Assembly (NCBI GenBank): GCA_018139225.1
Contig: JAGSNX010000005.1
Location: forward strand, 1-64,000
Source: Microvirga sp. SRT01
GTDB taxonomy: Bacteria; Pseudomonadota; Alphaproteobacteria; Sphingomonadales; Sphingomonadaceae
Direction of reading: 5' to 3'
Length of the DNA stretch: 64,000 bases
Notes under the pieces: generated by a model
What the model saw: only the letters and a program-made list of their open reading frames with translations
The model's database searches: none
What the model was told of the DNA's origin: nothing
Translations under genes and position numbers: made by a program
In this document: positions 18,489 to 28,564 of the stretch, piece by piece
Position numbering within the stretch: the stretch's first letter is position 1
Layout: each line of letters begins with the position of its first letter

Positions 18489-19928
18489 CTAGTCGTATGC
18501 GCTGACGAATGGACTCAAATGCTGCCTGTATGGAGCGGAAGAGCCCACCGACGAGGCAGAAATCGGTTGTCGCACCTGTACCGCACTTGCCGTCGTGACA
18601 GCGCGTCGTGTCAGATGCGGCGAGAAAACACCCGGCTCGACGTCCAAGTGACAATGGGCCAAGATTTTCCTGATCTCCGCTTCTGGATCGTGAACGAGCC
18701 GCTCGTACTGAACGTGCAACAATCTACTCCCAAGCAGGTCCTGCCATTTTTGTAGAAGCGATTCCTCCAGCCTAAAATGATGGGCTATGTCAGCCAGATC
18801 ATATGACCAGTTGGCGCCGCGCAAGAAAAAATGCTTGAAGCACGACCATGCCTGATCCAGAGAGTTGCGGGTGATCCATATGAGCGGAGCATCGGGCAGG
18901 CACGTAGCGAACGCGCCTAGGTAACGACTTGCATCAAGGCTCTTGTCGACTACGCGTCCGTGCTCTCCGAACCGCTGCGCGAGCAGATGAAGGTACTGCT
19001 CGGCAAGGCCCAAACGAATATCCTTCTCGGACAATTGTAATGATGGAGGAACCGAGCTCCCGCCAATTTCATTGAATAGGCGGCGAAAGATTTCGAGTTC
19101 CCCGCCCCCTGCAACGCTAGTGTGGCTTGCAAGAATTTGCTCGATGAGTGTTGTTCCGGCACGAGGCGATCCGGTGACGAGGATCGGCCGTGACGTATCG
19201 CTGGATGACCGACGGTCCCCGTCGAATGACGCTCGGGTGTACCCCTCCACTGCGCTTTCAGCCGATCGTGAATCAGCAGATCGGTCTGGATTGATCTGGC
19301 TGCGCCAGTCGGCCGATGCAGCGGCGATGACGGCGAAGGCAGCATCATGGTCACCGGCGTCACACAGCAGCTTGCCGAGCCCGTAGAGGTACTGTGCACG
19401 CTCTCGCTTCGACGCTCGCGCCATCGCGCTTCTGCTTTGCTCTAACAACATGAGGATGTCTCGGTCGCCTTTACGTGCGACCATAGCCAAAGCCAGCCAA
19501 GCTTGCCCTGAAAGCGGATCGGACGACGTGGCAACCAGCAGGTAATGACGAGCCTCATCAAGATCGCCGAGGTTCAGTGCGAAAGTGCCGCGAGTATACG
19601 CATAGGCCCCCGGAGACGGCACGTTATCAGGCACGGCGATCAGCAAACGACGTGCCTCGGCGACGGCTCCCGCGCGAGCCAACAAAATTGCCTGCTGATA
19701 AATAGCTTTAGGGTCGCGCTGTGACGAGCGTAACGCCAGGTTGCCAGCCTCTACGGCAAGACGATGCTCGCCGTTAGTCGACAGAACGTTGGCTATTGTT
19801 TGCCAGCTGCTCCCGAGGTCAGCATTCCGCCTGATGAGAATAGTGGCAGTCGCATTGACCTGTTTCCGATTCCCTTCCGAAAGAGCCTTTTGTAGCCGCT
19901 CTATAATCAATCCGATTGGGAGCATCAT
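18489..19928 (-). CDS. TPR-containing sulfotransferase family protein
   Basis: The 479-residue protein has N-terminal TPR-like helical repeats (about 1-235, for example NGEHRLAVEAGNLALRSSQR and GDLDEARHYLLVATSSDPLS) and a C-terminal sulfotransferase domain. The 5'-phosphosulfate loop TGSPRAGTTL is at 252-261, followed by IEQILASH and later WITRNSLDQAWSCFKHFF. TPR-sulfotransferase genes are common directly downstream of TonB-dependent receptors in sphingomonads, and here it lies 58 bp after one. The substrate is unknown. A strong terminator separates the two genes, so it is probably expressed by read-through or its own promoter. A weak ribosome site leaves the exact start uncertain. Confidence 0.8.
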   Translation of the reverse strand: MMLPIGLIIERLQKALSEGNRKQVNATATILIRRNADLGSSWQTIANVLSTNGEHRLAVEAGNLALRSSQRDPKAIYQQAILLARAGAVAEARRLLIAVPDNVPSPGAYAYTRGTFALNLGDLDEARHYLLVATSSDPLSGQAWLALAMVARKGDRDILMLLEQSRSAMARASKRERAQYLYGLGKLLCDAGDHDAAFAVIAAASADWRSQINPDRSADSRSAESAVEGYTRASFDGDRRSSSDTSRPILVTGSPRAGTTLIEQILASHTSVAGGGELEIFRRLFNEIGGSSVPPSLQLSEKDIRLGLAEQYLHLLAQRFGEHGRVVDKSLDASRYLGAFATCLPDAPLIWITRNSLDQAWSCFKHFFLRGANWSYDLADIAHHFRLEESLLQKWQDLLGSRLLHVQYERLVHDPEAEIRKILAHCHLDVEPGVFSPHLTRRAVTTASAVQVRQPISASSVGSSAPYRQHLSPFVSAYD

Positions 19929-19938
19929 TATCGATCAC

Positions 19939-19967
19939 AAAAAAAAGGGGCCGGTTGAACCGACCCC
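19939..19967 (-). terminator. Intrinsic terminator after the TonB-dependent receptor gene
   Basis: On the minus strand the stem GGGG.CGG...CCG.CCCC is followed by eight consecutive U residues, a textbook Rho-independent terminator 20 bp past the receptor stop codon. Confidence 0.85.
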
Positions 19968-19986
19968 TTGATCTACAGCCCTGATT

Positions 19987-22900
19987 TTAGAAGCCAACGC
20001 GGAACTGGATACGGGCAGAGCGCGGCTGCTGGTACACCAACGGCGAGCGGTAATTGGGATTGACGTCGCCGCTGTCCAAATCGCCAAACTCGTCGAAGTC
20101 GAGCGCCGACTTCGTATTAAACACGTTGAATACGTCGAACCGAATACTGGCATCGAAATCAGCAGGAACCCGGACCGAAACGGTGAGGTTCAGCTCCTTA
20201 CGCCAGTCGCTTTCAAATGACTTACCACGTTGCGTCGCCACACCTTGGCAAAAGTTGCCGGCTGCCTGGTACTGGGCCGCAAAGGGATCGACACTGGTGG
20301 GGACGACGCCGATACAGCCAAACTTCTTCGGCGATTGAAGGAGCCCGTTAGCACCAAGCGTAACGACATCGTTGAGCTGATAGCTGCCGAAAAGCTTGAA
20401 CGAATGCCGGCGATGGCCCGGGAGGTATCCATATGATCCCAGCGTCAGGCCAGGCTGATCGAAATCCTGCGTTGCGCCGGTATCCGCCTGGCCAACATCA
20501 GATTTCGCGCCGCCCTCGTAGTTACCTTTCAAGCTTGACCACGTATACGATCCTTGCACGCTCCAAACGCCGTCGAACTCGCGATTGAACGTCACGTCCA
20601 CCGCCTTGTAGGTTCTACGGGCCTTCGGGTAACCCAATTGCTGAGCCGTAAAGTCGACGACGGGCGTCGTGCCGTCGGGAAGGCCAAGCAACTGTATCGA
20701 GGCATCTTCACCGGGATTGACGAGCACGTACTGCGAGAACCCAGAATAAATTTCGCCACAGGCATCGGAGGTGAAGCCTTGCGCGGTGCAGTACGCGATC
20801 GCAGCCTGATCGATCGCCACGTCCTCGAGAACCTGACCCAGCTTACGATAGGTGAAGTTCAAGCCTACCCGGAGGCGCTGACCAATGCGGCGTTCGAAAC
20901 CAACGATGTACTCATCAAGAGACTGAGGCTTTAGACCTTGCGCAATAAACGCTGTAGGATCGGTGACCTCACCATTGCTGGTCACAGTGCAGTTTGCAAT
21001 ACCGGTATCAGGACATGGGCGGGAGTTCGACACGGTCAGGATAGGCGCACCAACGATAGGTGACCCATTGGCGTTTACGCCATCCAGAACATTGAAGCGG
21101 GAATAATCGAGTTCGCGCCCTGCACCTCGAATGTTGGTGTTAGCGGCGATAGGAACGAAGTATCGGCCGAACGATCCAAAGACTTTGTTACGGCCGTCGC
21201 CAAACGGGTCAGCCGTAAATCCAAGCCGCGGACCCCACTGGTCGCCAGACTTGTAGAACGGATCCCCGTTTGCATCCTTGTTCGTAAAGCGGTCGTTACG
21301 AATGCCAAGTTGCAACGATATTCTGTCCTGGAAGATCGACCAGCTATCCTGGATATAGAACGCCTCGTTGTTTGTTCCAAACGACCCCCCGTTTTCAAAA
21401 AAGCGCGAGGTTAAATATTGCGTGCCAATTGGCAGTCCCGTGCGATCATTCGCAGTTCTAACTTGGAAGTAGTTGATTGATCCACCGCCAATGGAAGTAG
21501 AGATCTGCGTCGCAGTGAGATTCTCACGATCATAACCGGCCCGAATGTGGTGAGAACCGAGCAGCTTGAAATAGAGATCGACATCACCGCGGTAGAACTC
21601 GCGCTTATCATCATTGGTGGTGATGCTGTTGGACGGATTGCCGATAGACGCTGACGTTCCGCTCCGCTGATCGATAACGTTCGGATTAGTTGTATCAAGT
21701 GGCAACGATCCACCACGATTCTTATTTACGCCGTACGCCGCCGATAGGGTAAGCCATGGCGCGAACGTACCAGTATACCTGCCGACGTAATTCTCGCCGC
21801 CTGAACGAACATTAGACCCCCCAGTAAAAAGGCCGCGCTCGTTAGTATCGGAATTGTAGATCGTTTGATAGGTATTTGTGGTCTGGGTAGTATTGAAATA
21901 CGTACCCTCAAGCCGATGACCCTCAAAAAGAATGGCGTCGAGCTTACCTCCCCAAAAGGGGCTAGTCGTACGCTGCTGCGTGTTCCTATTGTTGCCGGGA
22001 GTCAGCGTGCCATCTGCAGCTGCCGCACCCGTTGTGCCATTTCGTGAAATGACATCGCGAGCGTTATACAGGCCATAGAAAAATAACCGGTCCTTGATGA
22101 TTGGCCCGCTCAGCTGAAAAACGGTGTCAGTGCGATTGGAGTAGTCGCCGTCGTTATCAGCTAGGTAGGTGTTTGGCGCGTCGTCTGTTAGCGAGTTTGG
22201 CTCCCAGTTAAACAAGACGCTGCCGTGGAATTCATTGCTGCCGCGCTTGGTCGTGGCGTTGACCACACCGCCGGTCGATCGACCAAATTCGGCTTGGAAC
22301 CCTCCGGTCTTGACTTCGACGGTATCGTAAAAGTCAAACGGCACCGTTACCGGCGCAAACCCCTGGCGGAATTCCGTGATATTCAAGCCATTTACGTAGT
22401 ATGCGTTTTCCGTGAAAGACGATCCGCTGATCCCCGTCTGGTTGGCAAATGCAGCGTTTTGTCCAGACGATCCCTGGGTTGTGCCCGGTGCAAGCAGGAT
22501 CACGTCGCGCAGCGAGCGCGCTACTGGAACCCGGGCTTGCAGCTCTCCAACGTTGATGACAGCGCCGGTGGTGGTGCGATCGAAGTCAGCGATTTGCACG
22601 CGAGCGCCCGTCACGACAATGTCGCCGCCCTCGGCGGCAGGCGCTGCAGCTCCAACGGCCGCAAGGCGGAAGCTGTTACCGGACTGACTCTGACTAATGG
22701 CAACATTATCATCCACGAAGGTATCGTAGCCATCGGCGGAAATCGTGAAGGTGTAGGTCCCAGGCGGCAGCTGCGGTACACGATAGGAGCCGTCGCTTCC
22801 GACTTCAGCATCGCGGGTGAAGCCCTGATCATTCGACCGCATCTGGACCCGCGCGCCGACCAACGCTTTGCCTGCGGTATCCGTAACGCGACCTGCAGCG

Positions 22901-23037
22901 GTCACGTTGGTGTAATCCTGAGCGTAAGCAGGCGAGGCGAAGGCCATTGTTCCGCAACCAGCGCCCAGGAGTGCGATCGCTGGCAAAGCCGAACCCAGCC
23001 GCAGTGAACGACGGGCAAAATCCAATGTCGAAACCAT
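19987..23037 (-). CDS. TonB-dependent receptor with N-terminal carboxypeptidase-like domain
   Basis: The 1016-residue outer-membrane protein has a long signal peptide (MVSTLDFARRSLRLGSALPA ... SPAYAQ), a carboxypeptidase-regulatory-like beta-sandwich (GRVTDTAGKALVGARVQM ... YDTF), a plug domain starting GGDIVVTGARVQIADF and containing NAYYVNGLNITEF and TGGFQAEFGRSTGGVVN, then a 22-strand barrel ending RIQFRVGF. The start at 23037 has an AAAAAAGGG ribosome site; the longer upstream frame is out of character for a signal peptide. This receptor type, often paired with a sulfotransferase, is thought to take up peptides or large ligands. No transporter gene is adjacent, so the ligand is open. Confidence 0.9.
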   Translation of the reverse strand: MVSTLDFARRSLRLGSALPAIALLGAGCGTMAFASPAYAQDYTNVTAAGRVTDTAGKALVGARVQMRSNDQGFTRDAEVGSDGSYRVPQLPPGTYTFTISADGYDTFVDDNVAISQSQSGNSFRLAAVGAAAPAAEGGDIVVTGARVQIADFDRTTTGAVINVGELQARVPVARSLRDVILLAPGTTQGSSGQNAAFANQTGISGSSFTENAYYVNGLNITEFRQGFAPVTVPFDFYDTVEVKTGGFQAEFGRSTGGVVNATTKRGSNEFHGSVLFNWEPNSLTDDAPNTYLADNDGDYSNRTDTVFQLSGPIIKDRLFFYGLYNARDVISRNGTTGAAAADGTLTPGNNRNTQQRTTSPFWGGKLDAILFEGHRLEGTYFNTTQTTNTYQTIYNSDTNERGLFTGGSNVRSGGENYVGRYTGTFAPWLTLSAAYGVNKNRGGSLPLDTTNPNVIDQRSGTSASIGNPSNSITTNDDKREFYRGDVDLYFKLLGSHHIRAGYDRENLTATQISTSIGGGSINYFQVRTANDRTGLPIGTQYLTSRFFENGGSFGTNNEAFYIQDSWSIFQDRISLQLGIRNDRFTNKDANGDPFYKSGDQWGPRLGFTADPFGDGRNKVFGSFGRYFVPIAANTNIRGAGRELDYSRFNVLDGVNANGSPIVGAPILTVSNSRPCPDTGIANCTVTSNGEVTDPTAFIAQGLKPQSLDEYIVGFERRIGQRLRVGLNFTYRKLGQVLEDVAIDQAAIAYCTAQGFTSDACGEIYSGFSQYVLVNPGEDASIQLLGLPDGTTPVVDFTAQQLGYPKARRTYKAVDVTFNREFDGVWSVQGSYTWSSLKGNYEGGAKSDVGQADTGATQDFDQPGLTLGSYGYLPGHRRHSFKLFGSYQLNDVVTLGANGLLQSPKKFGCIGVVPTSVDPFAAQYQAAGNFCQGVATQRGKSFESDWRKELNLTVSVRVPADFDASIRFDVFNVFNTKSALDFDEFGDLDSGDVNPNYRSPLVYQQPRSARIQFRVGF

Positions 23038-23397
23038 ACCAAACCCTTTTTTCGCTTCGAGCGAACCCCACTCTTCTAGCGGCAATCCCTCCAAAGGCTG
23101 TCGTCCGCGGCGCCGCACACGCGGCATTCCATGGAATTTCAACAACGTGCAGGGCCAAGGTGGCGGTGTAAAGCGACGGAGCAAGCGAGCCTGAAATTTG
23201 CAGACGCGTGTGACCGAAATGACACGGTCCCTGTCCTACTTAGATGTAGTTCTAGTTGTACTGGCCGAGGTACCAGCGCGACATCCCATCAGCGCGTTCT
23301 CCGGGGTATGGCTATGAGTTGCTGATTTCACCAAGCCAGTGAAAATACTCTGGGCTTCTCTCGGCGTTCACGCAGCCAACGTTGAAACCAGATATGA

Positions 23398-23655
23398 TTA
23401 GCCAACGTCAAACGGCTCAACCACTATCGGTCCTTCAGGATGATTCAGACGCCTCCAAGCTCGCTCCGCGGCGTTTACTTTGATTGTAAGAGCGCTCAGG
23501 TGAGGATGGCGCTGCAAGATCTCTGTTATTTGCATGATGGTTTCTGGCTGGTACCAACCTTGTAAACGAGCGGCGCCCGGCAGGGTATCATCCCTAAAGT
23601 CAAAATCGAAGTCGCCGCGTTTCACAAAGCTGTCGCAAAAGTGGTCATGTTTCAT
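23398..23655 (-). CDS. Hypothetical protein, 85 residues
   Basis: The frame encodes a soluble protein with a region rich in Asp and Phe (GDFDFDFRDD) and a helix (IMQITEILQRHPHLSALTIK). A GAGG ribosome-like sequence lies right next to the ATG, closer than ideal. No family is recognised. Composition is plausible, but support is limited. Confidence 0.42.
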   Translation of the reverse strand: MKHDHFCDSFVKRGDFDFDFRDDTLPGAARLQGWYQPETIMQITEILQRHPHLSALTIKVNAAERAWRRLNHPEGPIVVEPFDVG

Positions 23656-24133
23656 CCTCAGGCGGGATCAAGACTAGCATCTCTCGAAGCTGCCCTCGCG
23701 CGGTGCCTCTGCCATCTAACTTAGATCGCTTTATGCCGTCTCAGTCAACGATGATTTTAACCTACATTTTGCGTGAACTGATCCCTCTTCCCAACTCCGC
23801 ACGCGAACCCTCCCCCAACGCCGCAATTCCCGCACGCCAGTCCGCCGGCGCAGTCCAACAGCGAAGGCAGCCCACCATCGATCCACTCGCTCAACATTGG
23901 TGGGCCAGCTAAGATCGAAGCAGAAAGTTTCCTTGGTGAAAATCGTCTTTTAAGGCTTCGCCGGCAGCTAAGATACTCGCGGCAACAACGGGCCGCGTGA
24001 ACTCGACAGAGCTAGGTTGTAAGTTGCTTTGGGTCATGGCCCTATTGGAGGGCGGTTGCTTGACATCGGCAGCGTCGAGGCCTTTCTACCTGCTGATTCC
24101 AACCGCGAAGAGCCAAAGAGGAAGGCGTGTCGC
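23656..24133. other. Non-coding gap upstream of the secreted-protein gene
   Basis: No frame has good support. The first 35 codons of the long open frame beginning at 24029 are judged non-coding because the signal peptide starts at 24134. Confidence 0.4.
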
Positions 24134-24967
24134 ATGCCCCTGTCCTACCCGATGATGCTGGCAATCAGTAGCTTAGCTCTTGGTGCATCACTTGTCGGGT
24201 ATGAGCATCAAGCTGTGCCTCGAAGCGGTGTTCATGAGAAGTCAGACTATGATTCCGGCGCCATCGTGGTCACAGGCAAGCGGGATGATCTAAGCGAGGT
24301 TCCGGGCGTCATAACTGGCAGTGGACGTACGCGAACGCAAGACGGTGGCGACGGTCCAATCGATGTGGCATTTACCTACTCCTACGCCCGTGACGTGGCT
24401 AGATGCGCCATGAACGACGATATAAGACAAATCAAAATAGCCGTCGATGGAGCGCCAAGCTCTCCATCGCAGGTGTATGCTCAAGACTGGATTGTCCGAA
24501 ACAATATAACGTGCTCAGTAAGCGGCAACCTTCTCTCGATAGCTCCACCAGAACTAGGTCGCTCTATGTATCAGCGGGGAGCCCTTATCACTGAGGTACT
24601 TGTGAGATTTGCCCCAAACCTAATCTTGAGCCGCTCGCAGACGACTGATCCTGCGGTAATTAAGCGTTATGAAGCTCGGGAGGCGAAAAGGAACCGTGTA
24701 CGTGCACCGAGCGATCTTCGATACTTCAGGGCAGTGACGTGTATGGTTCAACTGCAGCCCGAGGCATCCGTCAAGCTTGCCTATGGCAATTTCGGATCGA
24801 AAGAAGAATCTAAAATTCGAGAGAAGATACTCGGTGGCGCTCAGTTTTGCCTGGGCAATCCGAGAAACGTCTATGTTAAGGCTCTGCAATTCCGCGTGTA
24901 TGTAGCCGACGCGGTATATAGATGGGCTGTAGCAGTGCAAAACGTGGATACGCTTATCAAGTCATGA
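24134..24967 (+). CDS. Secreted hypothetical protein with IVVTG motif
   Basis: The 277-residue protein begins with a hydrophobic leader (MPLSYPMMLAISSLALGASL), and AGAGGAAGG lies about 9 nt before the ATG, which decides this start over the longer upstream frame. The mature part contains AIVVTGKRDDLSEVPGVITG, a phrase seen in many sphingomonad periplasmic proteins, and three or four Cys residues that may form disulfides. No enzyme motif is visible. Codon use is more AT-rich than in the catabolic island. Function is unknown. Confidence 0.65.
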   Translation: MPLSYPMMLAISSLALGASLVGYEHQAVPRSGVHEKSDYDSGAIVVTGKRDDLSEVPGVITGSGRTRTQDGGDGPIDVAFTYSYARDVARCAMNDDIRQIKIAVDGAPSSPSQVYAQDWIVRNNITCSVSGNLLSIAPPELGRSMYQRGALITEVLVRFAPNLILSRSQTTDPAVIKRYEAREAKRNRVRAPSDLRYFRAVTCMVQLQPEASVKLAYGNFGSKEESKIREKILGGAQFCLGNPRNVYVKALQFRVYVADAVYRWAVAVQNVDTLIKS

Positions 24968-25427
24968 TCATCGACATCGTTCAAACTGTTATAAACGATA
25001 CGAACCTTTGACAAATACTATAATATTTTGCTTATCTATGACAGGTTTACTCGAGATTGTAGCCAATATTAAGAAGCGGGCGAGCGAAACTATGAGGGAT
25101 AGGCTTACAAGTCCGTGGTTGCGTTACCGCACAGACCCACTTCCGGCCAGTCGTACGCAGTTTGCGGCCACCAAGGTTCAGACGTTCGTTCATGTCCGGT
25201 GACGACAGCTTTCGGCAACCGTAAATTGACGTTCGAACGACCGCCGCTGTGAGGAAAACGGTCATTAGGGTTACAAATCGTAGCCCCTGCTAGCGGTCCA
25301 ACATGCCCACTAGAGCGAAGCACCACCCCCAAGCACCCCCGACAAGGCCCTCAATCAAGATGCGCCGGATCGTCCATATGGTCGGTCCTCAGGCCAACGT
25401 GGGAGGACCCCTTAAGACGGTCGACCG
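24968..25427. other. Non-coding gap
   Basis: This is AT-richer than its surroundings near 24970-25090. The part 25176-25265 carries degenerate CGTTCGTTCATGTC / GACGTTCGAACGACC motifs like those in other gaps. No gene or RNA was recognised. Confidence 0.4.
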
Positions 25428-26138
25428 TCAAGGTTTCACGGCGGGGGCAAGCCCGCCCGCCCAGGTTGCAAACCCCGGCACTAAGGCGACCGGCACCATG
25501 AACAGCGGCGAGAGGATTGCAGCCGCACCCCAGTACCAGGCCGGATGGATTCTCCCCTGGGTCCATCGTTCGTGGACTGCGCTCCAGGCGACCGGCGCGA
25601 GCATTCCCGCCTCCATCAGCAGCAGACCGATCGGCCCAAGCTGTTCCATCGGCACGATCCGGGCCCAAGCGGGAGCGACGGCGATGATCGTGGCGCACGC
25701 CAGAAGCCGACGATGCCAGTCGCTGCGCCGCCGTACACGGATTGCCAACATCACCAAGAGGGCAAACGGGATCAAGCCGCCGATGTTTGCTACGATCGTA
25801 AAGGCGGGTTCTGACTGGCGGCCACCGACGATCGAGTCGAAGGTTGTCCAGATCCCGGTTGTTACCAGCGCGACGGCGATAAACGCGCCGATCCAACCAA
25901 ACGTTCGGTGAAGCTCGCGCTGTCGCATGCCAATCAGCCATGGCTGGATGACCGCCAAAACGCACCAGGCCAAGCCGATGGTGGCATGCAGGTAGACTTC
26001 GAGTGGCAACGCGCCGTAATTTGTGCGTCCGCGCATGGGTTCCAAACCGAACCCGGCGATCACGACGAGCAACTGCGTAAGGGCAATCCCCGCGAACAGG
26101 CGCGGTTCTCCCTTTATTGACCGGAAGCTCCTGATCAC
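25428..26138 (-). CDS. Multi-span integral membrane protein, unknown function
   Basis: The 236-residue protein has about seven hydrophobic segments. Its early part (YLHATIGLAWCVLAVIQPWL, then RELHRTFGWIGAFIAVALV) carries His residues at helix ends in the arrangement seen in DUF2306-type or cytochrome b561-like small membrane proteins. The GTG at 26136-26138 is chosen because GGGAGAGG lies just before it; the TTG four codons earlier lacks a ribosome site. It stands alone with non-coding flanks. Function is not assigned. Confidence 0.7.
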   Translation of the reverse strand: MIRSFRSIKGEPRLFAGIALTQLLVVIAGFGLEPMRGRTNYGALPLEVYLHATIGLAWCVLAVIQPWLIGMRQRELHRTFGWIGAFIAVALVTTGIWTTFDSIVGGRQSEPAFTIVANIGGLIPFALLVMLAIRVRRRSDWHRRLLACATIIAVAPAWARIVPMEQLGPIGLLLMEAGMLAPVAWSAVHERWTQGRIHPAWYWGAAAILSPLFMVPVALVPGFATWAGGLAPAVKP

Positions 26139-26411
26139 GGCCTCTCCCAAACCCTAATATCGCTGATGCTACCGCCAAAGACGGGCGCTGGCGAGCGTCG
26201 GCTATTGGGGCGTTAACGAACTGGCATTTCGCGTTCGCAATGACCCACTTTCAGATGTTCAGCTTGGTTGAAGCGTCTCCCAACTCCGGTCATCCATTCA
26301 TCTGAGCCGCGGCAAAATCGTGTTCATTCTGAGCCATTCCCGCCCAGTCAGCTCGTCTGGAAGCCCCTATGTCTTACGAGAGGCGACGTCCGCGGTGGCC
26401 AGCTGGAGCGC

Positions 26412-28145
26412 TTAACCCGGAAGGGTCAGTGGCCGCGCCCGCGTGGCGCGAACCCACTGGGAAACATCCGCTGTCAGGAGTTCAGCTGTTCGCCGGATCA
26501 GGCGGCGTAAACCATCGAACCCCGGAGCCTCATCCGTGACGATCCGTCGCAATTCAGCCAACTGTGTTGCCAAAGCCGCGTTGCGCTCTGCTGCGCCTGC
26601 AAAGTCACCCTGCATGCGGATGCCGTAAATGGCTGCGCCAATTGCAGGTAGCGAGGCGCTGACCACTGTCACGCCGAGCGGAAGGCTATGCTCCGCCCCC
26701 GGCGCATGCGAAAACGTCCAGAATACCTCGATGCCCAGTACGCCCGCGCAGACCAGAGCGGTGATCGCGAACAGGGCGCCGCCGAGGCGATGCAGCCGGT
26801 GCTCCAGCCGGTGCATCCGCCCGGCCTCTCGCCGTACGTAGCCGATCTGATTGTCGAGCAGAGCGGCGAGGCTGGCATGGGCGTCCGCGAGGTAGGTTGC
26901 ATCGATTCTGGCAGATGGAAGTGCGAGCCTTCGCGCGATGACGCGCCGTTCGCGTCCGGCAGTGTCTGCCCCCTGCCCCTGCACGCCACGCAGGAACAGG
27001 TCACCGAGCGCAGCCGACACCGCTAAACAGCGAAGCTCTTCGGCAAGGGCGCGCTGATCGAGCCATCGCCCATGCCAGCCCGCCCGCGATCCCCAACTTG
27101 TAATGAGAAGGATCATTGCGATCGATGCGAACTCGCCTGCGGCGAGGAGCGGTTTCACCCCAACCGGCACGATCAGGCCGAGCAGAGCCAATGTGACCGC
27201 AAGCGCAGCCAGTGCGAAGCTGCTGACGAACGCGCTGCGGAACAGTTGTGCGGCCAGACTCGCCTCGCAATCTGCCGCGTCGAACCGAGGCCAGAGCTGG
27301 GCATCGATCCGCGCGGCCATCGAGCGGCCAGGCGCTCCGCCCGGCACTCGCGCGGCCGGGCACGGCCGGCGAAGGTCAGCAAGCCGGAAGCGCCGAACGC
27401 CCGTGAATGCGAGGAGAAGCGGATAAGCCACCGCGAAAAGCGGCGGCGCCTCGGGCACGACCCGGCGGCTTCCTTCGCTGCCACGAGTTGAGATCAACGC
27501 GCCGAGGCGCGTCATCAGCAACGGCAGGTCGTCCAGGCTTCCCCGAGCGATGGTATCGACGGCTTCCGGCCCGGTGTCATGCTGGTTCAGTCCGCTCCAG
27601 AGCAGGACCGGCGGTTGCGACGGATCGGGGTGCAGGACCAGCACGGGGATTGCCTGTGCAACAGCCTCCGCCACGATCTGGGCGGCACCTCCGCGCCCGC
27701 GGGCCGGCTCGCCGTCCCATATGGCGAGCAGGATGTCGCTCTGGGTGAGTACGACGCGACCGGCCCGTTCGTACGCTGCGGCTTCGCCGCCCGGCTCGTC
27801 GCGCCGACCCGGCAGTTCCAGCACGTTCGTGGATCGATCAAGCCTGGCGTGTAGACTCGCTGCGCCGGCACGGTCGAAATCGTCCGCATAGTCGTCGCGG
27901 GCGAATGGTAGCACGGTATCGAGCTGCCAGCCCGCGCCGAGCGCAGCATCGGCCGTCATCATGTCCGACCCTTCGGCAAGGCTGCCGATGAGGCGGAAGC
28001 GACTGTCCGGCGACGCCGCAGCCATCGCTGCCAAGACCTCGTCAATCCGCGCCTGCAATTGCGCCAGGTCGATGTTGGCGAGCCGGGCAAGCCGGTGCCC
28101 GGTTACGCCAATGGCGATGGGCGCATCCTGGATTGTTGCGGTCAT
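26412..28145 (-). CDS. SLOG-domain protein with two transmembrane pairs (possible SLATT-type effector)
   Basis: The N-terminal ~200 residues look like a SLOG/LOG-type Rossmann domain: strand and loop IAIGVTGHR (about 10-18), GSLAEGSDMM (54-63) and VVLTQSDILLAIWDGEPARG. Two hydrophobic hairpins follow, about 306-352 and 455-508, each trailed by a long amphipathic helix (WLDQRALAEELRCLAV; GAAERNAALATQLAELRRIV). SLOG fused to 2TM SLATT-like modules has been proposed in comparative genomics to sense nucleotide signals and disrupt membranes during phage infection. No nucleotidyltransferase gene is adjacent. The start is uncertain: an upstream TTG at 28223 would add 26 residues that look non-native. 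Defence function is an inference. Confidence 0.65.
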   Translation of the reverse strand: MTATIQDAPIAIGVTGHRLARLANIDLAQLQARIDEVLAAMAAASPDSRFRLIGSLAEGSDMMTADAALGAGWQLDTVLPFARDDYADDFDRAGAASLHARLDRSTNVLELPGRRDEPGGEAAAYERAGRVVLTQSDILLAIWDGEPARGRGGAAQIVAEAVAQAIPVLVLHPDPSQPPVLLWSGLNQHDTGPEAVDTIARGSLDDLPLLMTRLGALISTRGSEGSRRVVPEAPPLFAVAYPLLLAFTGVRRFRLADLRRPCPAARVPGGAPGRSMAARIDAQLWPRFDAADCEASLAAQLFRSAFVSSFALAALAVTLALLGLIVPVGVKPLLAAGEFASIAMILLITSWGSRAGWHGRWLDQRALAEELRCLAVSAALGDLFLRGVQGQGADTAGRERRVIARRLALPSARIDATYLADAHASLAALLDNQIGYVRREAGRMHRLEHRLHRLGGALFAITALVCAGVLGIEVFWTFSHAPGAEHSLPLGVTVVSASLPAIGAAIYGIRMQGDFAGAAERNAALATQLAELRRIVTDEAPGFDGLRRLIRRTAELLTADVSQWVRATRARPLTLPG

Positions 28146-28564
28146 GGTGTGCGGTGTCACCGCGTTCGTCGACGTGTTCAAGATCCTTGCACCTTCATGC
28201 GCGCGAGATGCCCGCCGATCCAAGGTTCTCGTCGATCTACATGCTCCACGCTCGTCTCCCCACCAGCGTCCGTCTCAACCCAAAGTCACCACTTCCACTG
28301 GGGAAGCGCATAGCGAGCCGACCGATCCTTGTCTGCCGCCACTGCTTTAATGGATCGCACCATCCCTGACTGTGCCCTGATGACGCTGCTGTTCCGCACC
28401 CCGGGCGGATCGCAGGTCGTATATCGCTAGATCATGAGTTCTCCATGACGTCCGGGGTCTTGCGAAACAAGGCGAGGTGCCCGACACGCGGCACGGGGAG
28501 TGCGGGGGCTACCCGCTTCGGGGGGCAATTTGTGAGCCGCTACGCCGCTTTCATCAGCTACAGC
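28146..28564. other. Non-coding gap before the IS6-family element
   Basis: No supported frame. The eight bases before the IS left end (GCTACAGC) do not match those after its right end (ACTGGCTG), so no target-site duplication is visible. Confidence 0.45.
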
